Assembly (NCBI GenBank): GCA_017745135.1
Contig: JAGIAB010000123.1
Coordinates: forward strand, 1-8,360
Length of the DNA stretch: 8,360 nt
Origin: Flavisolibacter sp.
GTDB taxonomy: Bacteria > Bacteroidota > Bacteroidia > Chitinophagales > Chitinophagaceae
Direction: 5' to 3'
In this document: piece by piece, positions 1 to 6,470 of the stretch
How the letters are laid out: the number at the start of each line of letters is the position of its first letter
Numbering within the stretch: the stretch's first letter is position 1
Notes under the pieces: model-generated
What the model was told of the DNA's origin: nothing
The model's database searches: none
Seen by the model: only the letters and a program-made list of their open reading frames with translations
Program-made: the position numbers and the translations under genes

Positions 1-32
1 AAATAAAAGAATGCCCTTTAGAAAAAAGGGCA
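1..32 (-). terminator. Intrinsic terminator after the lipoprotein gene
   Basis: An 8-bp perfect stem is formed by TGCCCTTT (12-19) and AAAGGGCA (25-32) around a 5-nt loop. Read on the minus strand, the stem is followed by TTCTTTTATTT (11-1), a T-rich tail. It begins 24 bp beyond the stop codon of the minus-strand lipoprotein gene, as expected for a rho-independent terminator closing the receptor-lipoprotein unit. Confidence 0.85.
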
Positions 33-56
33 CTCAATTCTAATTGGCGTGTCAAA

Positions 57-1403
57 TTATTGACCTTTTGCGGGGAAACGGGTCCAGCCTTGCAGCCAGT
101 TGTCGTTTGCACCGATAGCTCCTTTGTACGTTGTAGTTGTAAAAAATGTATTATCGAGTCCTGTGAAACTAGCCCCTGAAGCAGCAGGTCCTGCAGCAAC
201 GGGAGCGAAATTCGGACTGGTTAAATTAAAGGGAGCAGTTAAAACATTGTCAGGTGAGGTTAAAACTGTATTTCCATCAGCAGCAACTTTCGTATCCAGT
301 TCTGCTTTTGTCAAAACAGTTACACTTCCCAATCGTGCCACATCGCTGGCTAAATTAGAATGGATCACATTGTTTTTGAATTTGGAAATACCGTCTTTGT
401 ACGCCTGAGCCGACTCATTTGACTCTATGCTAAATCCGCCTTTTTGCCATCCCAACATTACGGAGTTGTAAACTTCAAATTGAGTTGCTCTTCTCCAGCG
501 ATTGCCATAGTTGTGGTTTGTTAATGTACCGCTGGCGTTATTAGGACCGATCCAGGTGAAGTTTGAAAGAACCGGATGAGTAACCGGAGTTGCAGCAGTA
601 CCCGTACCATCGTTATCGGACTCAACTCCATTGCCTGCGTCAGCAGGATCAACAAATGCCGGGTCTCTTAATGCAACGGCAAATTGAATACGTCCACGGT
701 AGCCGAAATCAAAATCATAATCATCATCGGCAGTTGCATAGGCTACGAGGTATTTGGCGTCAACAGTACCGCCAAAAAATTCATACGAATCATCGTTACC
801 ATACACAATTTGGATATGATCCAGGGTAGTGCCTCTACCTACACCGCCCAAGGTCAGGCCGTTGATTTCAGAATTTGGGAAGGCAGCGATACCTGCATAT
901 TCAATACGAACATATTTAAGTGAACCTGAATTATCATTATCATCAGTTCCGCCGTACTGTCTGTCCAATCCACCCTCAATTACAGGTGTAGATGAACGGT
1001 TGGTAGTTGCCTTACCAAGAAGGACTACGCCACCCCAATCGCCAGGCGCTCTGGATCCGGCAGCTTTGCCTGATGTAAAAACAATAGGTTTGTTAGCAGT
1101 GCCATTGGCAATAAGCTTGCCTCCTCTTTCTACACAAAGAGCACCCTTATCTGTTACATCACTAACGATGGTGGTTCCTGCCTCAACTGTTAGCGTTACA
1201 CCAGCAGGCACATACACATAGCCCTTCAGGGTCCATTGCTTATCAGCAGTCAAGGTCATACTCTGATTCAGAGTTCCTGAAATTACAGTATTCGCCGGAG
1301 GAGTAACCGCCTCATCATCTCCGTTGTTTTTCTTACAGCTAACCACAGTCAATAGTACCAGGACTACCGACATCATTTGAAAAAAACTCTTTTGAAAACG
1401 CAT
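57..1403 (-). CDS. Beta-helix surface lipoprotein, partner of the TonB-dependent receptor
   Basis: A 448-residue lipoprotein with no catalytic motif recognised. Seen: a basic, hydrophobic signal peptide ending in VVSC, giving lipidation at Cys23, followed by a polar linker with an acidic cluster (D29, D30, E31). Such a cluster near the Cys can act as a surface-export signal in Bacteroidota, so an outer-leaflet location is possible. Residues about 58-136 show parallel beta-helix rungs (repeated GxxLTVEAGTTI- and GGKLIANGTxxxPIVFTS-like units, then GDWGGVVLLG). The middle is rich in acidic loops (GGTDDNDNSG at 151-160, ADDDYDFDF at 225-233, ESDND at 261-265) that might bind cations. The C-terminus GANDNWLQGW is typical of this family, often annotated as a beta-helix or, misleadingly, a 'multidrug transporter' protein. 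It lies 91 bp downstream of the receptor on the same strand and was probably recruited as its surface partner in place of SusD. Ligand unknown. Confidence 0.85.
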   Translation of the reverse strand: MRFQKSFFQMMSVVLVLLTVVSCKKNNGDDEAVTPPANTVISGTLNQSMTLTADKQWTLKGYVYVPAGVTLTVEAGTTIVSDVTDKGALCVERGGKLIANGTANKPIVFTSGKAAGSRAPGDWGGVVLLGKATTNRSSTPVIEGGLDRQYGGTDDNDNSGSLKYVRIEYAGIAAFPNSEINGLTLGGVGRGTTLDHIQIVYGNDDSYEFFGGTVDAKYLVAYATADDDYDFDFGYRGRIQFAVALRDPAFVDPADAGNGVESDNDGTGTAATPVTHPVLSNFTWIGPNNASGTLTNHNYGNRWRRATQFEVYNSVMLGWQKGGFSIESNESAQAYKDGISKFKNNVIHSNLASDVARLGSVTVLTKAELDTKVAADGNTVLTSPDNVLTAPFNLTSPNFAPVAAGPAASGASFTGLDNTFFTTTTYKGAIGANDNWLQGWTRFPAKGQ

Positions 1404-1449
1404 AATCTTTATTTTATTCTATTTATTGACAAGACAAAAGAACTTATGT

Positions 1450-1490
1450 ATTGTTACCCCTTTATTACTACAGCATTAAACAATTATTAA
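1450..1490. promoter_or_regulatory. Possible 11-bp phased operator in the receptor-lipoprotein gap
   Basis: Four octamers start at exactly 11-bp intervals: ATTGTTAC (1450), TTTATTAC (1461), AGCATTAA (1472) and ATTATTAA (1483). All share (G/A)TTA(C/A) at the same register as the array upstream of the receptor. The region is AT-rich, so some matches could be chance. If real, the lipoprotein gene has its own input from the same regulator, in addition to read-through from the receptor gene. Confidence 0.4.
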
Positions 1491-1494
1491 GTAA

Positions 1495-4296
1495 TTACAG
1501 GAAATTGTAAGTGAACCCAAGAGAGATCGTACGTCCATACAAATAGCTCCATTGAATCCTGTCTTTCGATGATTTATAACTGTTCGCATCGCGGGGGTCA
1601 ATATTCTGGTAAAACACTGAACGCTGGTTCAGCAAGTCAGAAAGGTTCAATTTCAATTCGCCTTTGCTTTTAATCAGCTTCATGCTTGCCTGGAAGTCCA
1701 GCAGGGTTCTTCCGTTTTCGTAGATGTCCGGGAAAGACTGCTCGCCAACATAAACAATACGCTCACCAATGCGGTTCACCAGAACGCTGAAGGCTAAGCG
1801 ATTACTATTGGTGCTGTACTGGAGACCTGCATTTACCAACCATGGAGACTGGCCTTGCATTGGCCGGTTCCGGTCCCAGGCATTATCACCAGCTTTAAGG
1901 TCTACTTCCGATTTAATGATGGAACCATTCAGGTTGAAGGCTAAGTTTTCAAGCCAGGGGGCCTTGCCCAAAAAATCCAGTCTTTTTTTTACTTCTACTT
2001 CAGCTCCGTACAACCTGGCAGCATCCGGGTTTTCGAACGTAAAGCGGAGTGAATTGGCTGCTGAACCCGGAACCACTGTTTGCTCAATGGGCTTTTTAAA
2101 ATGTTTGAAGAAAACAGAGGCCGATAAAATTTCTCCCGAGTTCGGATAGATTTCATAGCGCAGATCAAGGTTCGTGTTCTGGCTTCTTTCAAGAGCCGGG
2201 TTACCCTGGATCTGTGCATTCCTGATAAAATCGAAGTAGGAGAAATTGGCTACTTCCCTGAACTCAGGCCTGGACACTGTTCTTGAACCTGATAAGCGCA
2301 GGTTAGAAGCACGGCCTAATTTGTAAGTAAGATTTACAGAAGGAAGAATGTCAATATAATTTCTATTGATCGCAACTTTCTGACTTGAGAAATCAGATGT
2401 ATTCACATTGAAGTTGAAGTTCTCGACCCGCAAACCGTAAACTGCACGAATATTATCACCGATCTTTCCATCGATCATGGCATAGCCTGCATAAAGACCA
2501 GAGGTTGCATCATATTTATCGGTGTTGTTTGTGATCTCATTCAATACAAAACCCTGTTCATACATATTGCCATCATTGAAAATCATCCGGGGTGGTAAAG
2601 AGCTCAAGGAAGGATTTAAAGTGGACGATGCTGCTTCGTAACGGAAAATTCTTGTGGAGAAATCCCTGATCTTGTATTGTCCGAGTAATCCTGCTTTAAA
2701 GGTTTGCTTTTGTTTTCCAAAGTTTACAGGCAAGGTATAATTCAGATTGGCACCGAAAGCATTGTCGTACAAATCTGACCAAAAGCGGTAAGTATCACGC
2801 AGCACTACATTAAAGGCTGCATCTTTAGTGTTTACATCAGAAAGGCTTTTGGAATAAGGCAAAACCCTGTAATCAGGCTGGTTTTGAGCAGTAAGCGCAT
2901 AGTTCAAATTCCATTTCAACCGGTCGTTGCGTTGACCCATTAAGTGCTCTCCTTCCAGTTGTGAACTAATCAATGATTTAATGGAAAGTACGTTGCCGTA
3001 TGTTTTAAAGTATTGTACGTTATCGTAGTTAGGCCCCGTTCTGAAAAGGGCGTTGTTATCGAACAGGCGGTTAGCCAGGTTTTTAAATACGATCTTGCTG
3101 TTCCCTTTTTTCAAGGCAAAATTTGCCATCAGGCCTACGTTCGTCGTAAACGAATAATTGGAATCCAAGTAATCGTAACTAAAACTATTGAGGGTTAAGG
3201 CCTCGTAACCACGACGCTGGCTGGCTTGAATGTTTTGCGAGTTGCGATAGGTAACAGCAACCACCGAACCTAAAGTAGTGCCACTCTTCAATTCTTTCCT
3301 ACCGCCCCAGTTCAACACAAAGTTCAAGCCAGGCAAAGCATTGCCGGTGTAATGACTGCCATAATTGTTTCGCATCAAACGCGAAGCCTCAATACGCCTG
3401 GAAGGATTTGCATCGGCATTATAACTCAAATAGGTTTTCCTGCCCGGAAAATTAGATGGGAGAGTTCTTGTTCCATTATCAAAACCCAGGTAATCAGAAT
3501 TTTCAAGAACACCAATATCAAATCGTTTCCCTGTTGAGAGACTGTTGTAACTGGTGCCAACAGAAGCACTCAGAAAATTTTTAAAAGGAATGTCTTTCGT
3601 CAATATCTGAACGACTCCTCCTGAAAAATCTCCCGGCATATCGGCAGAAGCAGTTTTATTGATCAGGATATTATCAATAAGGGTAGAAGGAATCACATCA
3701 AATGAAAAAGCACGACGGTCCGGCTCTGTGCTTGGTAAAATAGCACCATTAATGAGTGAAACATTGTACCTGTCGGAAAGGCCTCTTACAATTACGAATT
3801 TATCATCCTGAATGCTGGTGCCGCTTACCCGCTTTAATACTTCGCCAATGTTCCTGTCAGGAGATTTTCTTATTGCCTCCTGCGAAATGCCATCGGAAAT
3901 GCTGGCGTTGGCCCTTTGCAGTGACAGAACGGAAGCCTGTGTTTCCTTTGCTGCCGATGCTGTTACCACGACATTCTCCATCGCTGCGGACTGAATCTGC
4001 AGACTGACATTGAGTTCCGTAACCTCGCCGGCTTTTACAATGATATCAGAAACCTGTTTGGCACCAAATCCAATTGAATGAAAGCTAAGGGTATGTTTGC
4101 CGGGTGCCAGCTTAATCAAATAACGTCCATCGAGATCTGTTGTAGTCCCCTGATTGCTGCCAGTGACCGTTACCGTTACACCAGTGAGTGAAGCACTGGT
4201 AGTTTCATTATTCACCTTGCCTGCAATGGTACCTGTTTGTGAAAACAGGACCGAGACTGGTGAAAAGAGGATCAAAAAAACAATTAAATTTTTCAC
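1495..4296 (-). CDS. TonB-dependent outer membrane receptor with CarboxypepD_reg-like domain
   Basis: A 933-residue receptor expected to import a ligand across the outer membrane using TonB energy. Seen, in order: signal peptide (about 1-20, MKNLIVFLILF then a cut near FSQ); a CarboxypepD_reg-like beta-sandwich (about 22-101, with TTTDLDGRYLIKLAPG); a TonB-box-like stretch ENVVVTASA (107-115); the plug (about 120-237, with FVIVRGLSDRYN, LINGAILPSTEPDRR and the DMPGDFSGGVVQILTKD segment); then a long beta-barrel ending in LGFTYNFL, a typical terminal beta-signal with an aromatic residue near the end. Length is normal for the family. The start is GTG: the in-frame codons just upstream are TAA GGC, so no upstream start exists, and the next in-frame ATG lies past the signal peptide. 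The downstream partner is a beta-helix lipoprotein, not a SusD homologue, so this is not a SusCD glycan system. Ligand unknown. Confidence 0.93.
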   Translation of the reverse strand: MKNLIVFLILFSPVSVLFSQTGTIAGKVNNETTSASLTGVTVTVTGSNQGTTTDLDGRYLIKLAPGKHTLSFHSIGFGAKQVSDIIVKAGEVTELNVSLQIQSAAMENVVVTASAAKETQASVLSLQRANASISDGISQEAIRKSPDRNIGEVLKRVSGTSIQDDKFVIVRGLSDRYNVSLINGAILPSTEPDRRAFSFDVIPSTLIDNILINKTASADMPGDFSGGVVQILTKDIPFKNFLSASVGTSYNSLSTGKRFDIGVLENSDYLGFDNGTRTLPSNFPGRKTYLSYNADANPSRRIEASRLMRNNYGSHYTGNALPGLNFVLNWGGRKELKSGTTLGSVVAVTYRNSQNIQASQRRGYEALTLNSFSYDYLDSNYSFTTNVGLMANFALKKGNSKIVFKNLANRLFDNNALFRTGPNYDNVQYFKTYGNVLSIKSLISSQLEGEHLMGQRNDRLKWNLNYALTAQNQPDYRVLPYSKSLSDVNTKDAAFNVVLRDTYRFWSDLYDNAFGANLNYTLPVNFGKQKQTFKAGLLGQYKIRDFSTRIFRYEAASSTLNPSLSSLPPRMIFNDGNMYEQGFVLNEITNNTDKYDATSGLYAGYAMIDGKIGDNIRAVYGLRVENFNFNVNTSDFSSQKVAINRNYIDILPSVNLTYKLGRASNLRLSGSRTVSRPEFREVANFSYFDFIRNAQIQGNPALERSQNTNLDLRYEIYPNSGEILSASVFFKHFKKPIEQTVVPGSAANSLRFTFENPDAARLYGAEVEVKKRLDFLGKAPWLENLAFNLNGSIIKSEVDLKAGDNAWDRNRPMQGQSPWLVNAGLQYSTNSNRLAFSVLVNRIGERIVYVGEQSFPDIYENGRTLLDFQASMKLIKSKGELKLNLSDLLNQRSVFYQNIDPRDANSYKSSKDRIQWSYLYGRTISLGFTYNFL

Positions 4297-4327
4297 GCCT
4301 TAGAATTTGGCGCAAAGGACGAAACTG

Positions 4328-4390
4328 AACATTACCTATTTGTTATGCTAACATTAACGAACTGTAACCCCAATGTTACCGGAATGTTAC
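4328..4390. promoter_or_regulatory. Six-copy 11-bp phased repeat array, likely OmpR/PhoB-type operator
   Basis: Octamers start every 11 bp without exception: AACATTAC (4328), TTTGTTAT (4339), AACATTAA (4350), ACTGTAAC (4361), AATGTTAC (4372), AATGTTAC (4383). The last two are identical; position 5 is T and position 7 is A in all six. On the minus (receptor) strand the copies read like GTAACA, which resembles the TTAACA-type boxes of Bacillus PhoP and the 11-bp spacing of the E. coli Pho box. Winged-helix response regulators bind head-to-tail on such repeats. The array sits 31 bp before the receptor GTG, and 59 bp before the divergent small gene, so it could serve either or both. A partial -7-like element, GTCCTTTG, lies at 4313-4320 on the minus strand. 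The regulator itself is not in the window. Confidence 0.65.
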
Positions 4391-4400
4391 GAAACGACAA

Positions 4401-4428
4401 TTTGCACACAAAATGCAAACTATTGTTG
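4401..4428 (+). promoter_or_regulatory. Candidate Bacteroidota-type promoter for the 56-residue membrane protein
   Basis: TTTG (4401-4404) and TATTGTTG (4421-4428, five of six fixed positions of TAnnTTTG) could be the -33 and -7 elements. The 16-nt gap is a little short compared with the usual 17-23. A start near 4435 would leave a leader of about 15 nt before the ATG at 4450. A 6-bp inverted repeat (TTTGCA 4401-4406, TGCAAA 4414-4419) overlaps this promoter and might be an operator. Confidence 0.35.
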
Positions 4429-4449
4429 TTTTCAAACGAACTTTAAAAT

Positions 4450-4620
4450 ATGGAAACAGGGATAGCTATAGCGCTGGTTTTGGTATTGCTTGTCCTACTG
4501 GTTATCTTCCTGATCATTAAAAACAGGAAGGATAAAAAGGAATTTGAGGAGCAGTTAAAACACGATTACCGTAAGCCGAAATCCGGAGAAGTGGACACGG
4601 AGGGAACGGATTCCATTTGA
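4450..4620 (+). CDS. Small single-span membrane protein of unknown function
   Basis: A 56-residue protein starting METGIAIAL. Residues about 5-23 form one uninterrupted hydrophobic helix (Ile, Ala, Leu, Val, Phe only), followed at once by basic KNRKDKK (24-30), so the tail should be cytoplasmic by the positive-inside rule. The tail continues with EFEEQLKHDYRKPK (31-44) and an acidic end (GEVDTEG). The motif 'short helix, KKxxxEEQLxxDYxKPK, acidic end' looks like a recurring small protein in Bacteroidota, but I recall that only as a pattern and cannot name a function. The ATG is preceded by an A-rich stretch with no Shine-Dalgarno site, usual for this phylum. It is divergent from the receptor and shares its 153-bp intergenic region, including the phased repeats. 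It ends 132 bp before the convergent kinase gene. Confidence 0.75.
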   Translation: METGIAIALVLVLLVLLVIFLIIKNRKDKKEFEEQLKHDYRKPKSGEVDTEGTDSI

Positions 4621-4661
4621 TCTACTGCCTGCAATACGAAAGGAAAAGAATGATAAAAGTT

Positions 4662-4695
4662 TTGAAAGCAATGAGCCCGTTGATTGAGCTTTCAA
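4662..4695 (-). terminator. Weak candidate terminator for the kinase gene
   Basis: TTGAAAGC (4662-4669) and GCTTTCAA (4688-4695) are a perfect 8-bp inverted repeat around an 18-nt loop; an inner CAAT/ATTG pairing is also possible. On the minus strand it lies 57 bp past the kinase stop codon and is followed by AACTTTTATCATTCTTTTCC, only moderately T-rich. The site sits between convergent genes, where a shared terminator would be expected. The stem is not GC-rich, so this is uncertain. Confidence 0.35.
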
Positions 4696-4752
4696 TGCCC
4701 GTACATTAAAGCAGCAAGACTGCGTAAATTATAGAATCACAAAGGGGAGCGT

Positions 4753-6126
4753 TTAGATATTTGGAACCTGAACACTCACACGTGTACCCTTCCCCGGCGA
4801 AGAAACGATATCGAGAGCACCATTCATCAATTCAGTTCTTCTCCTGATATTCTCAAAGCCGATCCCATTTCTTTTTGAGTTCATATCGAAACCTTTTCCT
4901 TTGTCAATAATGTTCAGTTTAACACCTTTCCCTTCTGCCTTAATACTAATTTCCACCTCAGAACTCCCGGCGTGCTTTATAATATTTGTCAACTGTTCCT
5001 GAACAATCCTGTAAAAGCCTAATTGGATTCTTTCACTCAAAACAATTTCCGGATCGATATTGATCTTTGCCCTAAGCCTGCCATTTACGTTCATGTTTTT
5101 TGCCAGAGAACTGATCTTCTCCGTTAGCGGAAAGTCTGGATCTACAGAAGGCGCCAGTTGCTGGGAGAGCCTTCTTAGTTCTTTGATGCCTTCAGCTAAG
5201 GCTTTTTTCAAATTCTGTATGGTTTGTTGGGATGTTTCGTCCTTCTGTATACTCTCCAGGTAGGCTACCTGTAAAGAGGCTGCAGTTAAAATTTGCTGCA
5301 CATTATCGTGCAATTCCATGGCTAGCTGGTAACGCTCCTCTTCCTGGGCGTTTACAACCGCTTCATTTATTCGTTTATTGCTGTACCAATGCCCGATGAC
5401 CGTTCCAATTATTTTGCCCAGCACTTTGATCAATCTTTCTTCTTCATAAAGAAATATTTTGCCTCCGTAAGCCGGCACCCTGTGCCGGTAACACACTTCC
5501 AAATAACCATAGTGTTCATTTGCTGTTTTTATTTCCGACTGCAAATACCATTCGGTCTTCCTGAACCTGCCAGTAGTGAACTTCTCTCCACTTGCCAGGG
5601 TAATCCGCACCTCAGCGGCTTCAGGAAACTGCCAGCCTTCACGAATGGGTTGCAAACAACGCTGCAAGGTGGTACTGACATCCTGGTTTTGGAAACAAAG
5701 TTCAATTACGTTTAATATGCACAGTTGCTCTTTTACACGTTCATTTAAATCATAGGTCAGTTTTTTGGTAATCCCTGTAGGATCAAATGTCCATATATAG
5801 AGCTCCTCACTCCCCGATCCGAGAGAGACAGCTTTGATGTCGGCGTAAACCGTAATCCCTTCCTTATTTTTCAGCCAATGATCGTGTTGAGCTTCATAAT
5901 CCTTTAAAAAATCCTCAAAAGAAGCAGATGAATGATCAAGAAAATAGTTTTTCAAAAATGACTGATCGATAAAGTCAAAGAAACTCAATCCTTCGAGAGG
6001 GGCTGAGTTATTGTTCAACAAAACATCGGCATGCCCGTTGGTAAGTTTAATGGTTCCCTTTTTATCGGTCACGATCAGTGGTACCGGCGCTGAGTGAAAG
6101 AGATCTTTATATATTGTTTCGAGCAT
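4753..6126 (-). CDS. Soluble PAS / GAF-like sensor histidine kinase, NarL/HisKA_3 class
   Basis: A 457-residue kinase that should autophosphorylate and pass the phosphate to a NarL/LuxR-type response regulator. Seen: an N-terminal PAS domain (about 8-122, from FHSAPVPLIVTDKKG to WTFDPTGITKK); a GAF-like domain (about 125-250, with HYGYLEVCYRHR and FLYEEERLIKVLGKIIG); a HisKA_3 dimerisation domain whose EERYQLAMELHDNVQQ places the phospho-acceptor at His273; and HATPase_c with N-box N381 (QEQLTNIIKHA), G1 box DKGKGFD (408-414) and G2 box GIGFENIRRR (421-430). All key catalytic residues are present. There are no transmembrane segments or signal peptide, so it is cytoplasmic and senses an internal signal; no ligand can be read from the sequence. 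The ATG is the first in this frame. No response regulator is adjacent, so it is an orphan kinase as far as this window shows. The HisKA_3 class normally does not pair with OmpR/PhoB-type regulators. Confidence 0.9.
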   Translation of the reverse strand: MLETIYKDLFHSAPVPLIVTDKKGTIKLTNGHADVLLNNNSAPLEGLSFFDFIDQSFLKNYFLDHSSASFEDFLKDYEAQHDHWLKNKEGITVYADIKAVSLGSGSEELYIWTFDPTGITKKLTYDLNERVKEQLCILNVIELCFQNQDVSTTLQRCLQPIREGWQFPEAAEVRITLASGEKFTTGRFRKTEWYLQSEIKTANEHYGYLEVCYRHRVPAYGGKIFLYEEERLIKVLGKIIGTVIGHWYSNKRINEAVVNAQEEERYQLAMELHDNVQQILTAASLQVAYLESIQKDETSQQTIQNLKKALAEGIKELRRLSQQLAPSVDPDFPLTEKISSLAKNMNVNGRLRAKINIDPEIVLSERIQLGFYRIVQEQLTNIIKHAGSSEVEISIKAEGKGVKLNIIDKGKGFDMNSKRNGIGFENIRRRTELMNGALDIVSSPGKGTRVSVQVPNI

Positions 6127-6312
6127 AACCCAATTTAGATTAGCAGGTGTTTATAAAATGTAACCGCAGATTAAGGGCATTTGATAAGAGCAATCGCACA
6201 GGAGTCGGAAATAAGAATAAGAGACTGGTCGTAAAGGATGAAAAAGCAGCTAGAAATTGCTCATCATTCGCAGGGTTCATGTCTTCGTATCTTATACTGA
6301 TGCACTCCCTTT
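6127..6312. other. Intergenic stretch upstream of the kinase gene, no convincing gene
   Basis: The 186 bp before the kinase ATG hold only short ORFs with unlikely composition. A TAAATTGG on the minus strand (6130-6137) resembles the TAnnTTTG element but is too close to the ATG to be a normal promoter. The kinase promoter cannot be placed with confidence; it may lie here or before the small broken gene upstream. Confidence 0.5.
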
Positions 6313-6470
6313 TCACGAGATCAGGTTCTGCAATTGGACTAACCGATACTTTAGCTCTTTCAACTCTTTGGAATCGTCGTTAAATTCTCATATGTGGTTT
6401 GTGTTGCCATTGCCTCCTCAAATTGCATGGTTTTAAGCGCAATCTCATCTTTCAATTCCCTTTCATTCAT
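6313..6470 (-). pseudogene. Frameshifted small charged helical protein
   Basis: Two frames together make one sensible small protein. From the ATG at 6470 the first frame reads MNERELKDEIALKTMQFEEAMATQTTYE (two pieces: MNERELKDEIALKTMQ and FEEAMATQTTYE), then drifts into an unlikely tail and stops at 6360-6362. The -1 frame from 6387 reads EFNDDSKELKELKYRL then VQLQNLIS and stops at 6313-6315. Adding one base near 6381-6389 would give about 52 residues, rich in Glu, Lys and Leu with heptad-like spacing, so helical and perhaps a coiled coil. An in-frame TGA lies four codons before the ATG, fixing the start. I see the pattern 'FEEAM...KELKELK' as similar to small proteins in related bacteria, but from memory only. 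It may be a real lesion or a sequencing error. It lies 186 bp upstream of the kinase on the same strand. Confidence 0.5.

Noticed and set aside
829..1221. A 130-codon plus-strand ORF inside the lipoprotein gene
   Set aside because: It is antisense to a well-supported lipoprotein gene and has a Pro/Leu/Ser-rich pattern typical of the reverse strand of coding DNA.
4650..4709. A 19-codon plus-strand ORF (MIKVLKAMSPLIELSMPVH) after an AGGAAAAG stretch
   Set aside because: Too short, and Shine-Dalgarno-like sites are not informative in Bacteroidota; it overlaps the inverted repeat better read as a terminator.
6140..6280. A 46-codon minus-strand ORF (MNPANDEQFLAAF...) ending just before the kinase ATG
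   Set aside because: It has a hydrophobic middle and the right strand, but no recognisable family, no start-site signal, and a Leu/Phe/Ser-rich composition that can arise by chance.
6147..6383. A 78-codon plus-strand ORF overlapping the small broken gene
   Set aside because: Its composition is not protein-like (many Arg, Asn and Ser in random order), it has no domain, and it runs antisense to the more convincing charged helical sequence at 6313-6470.
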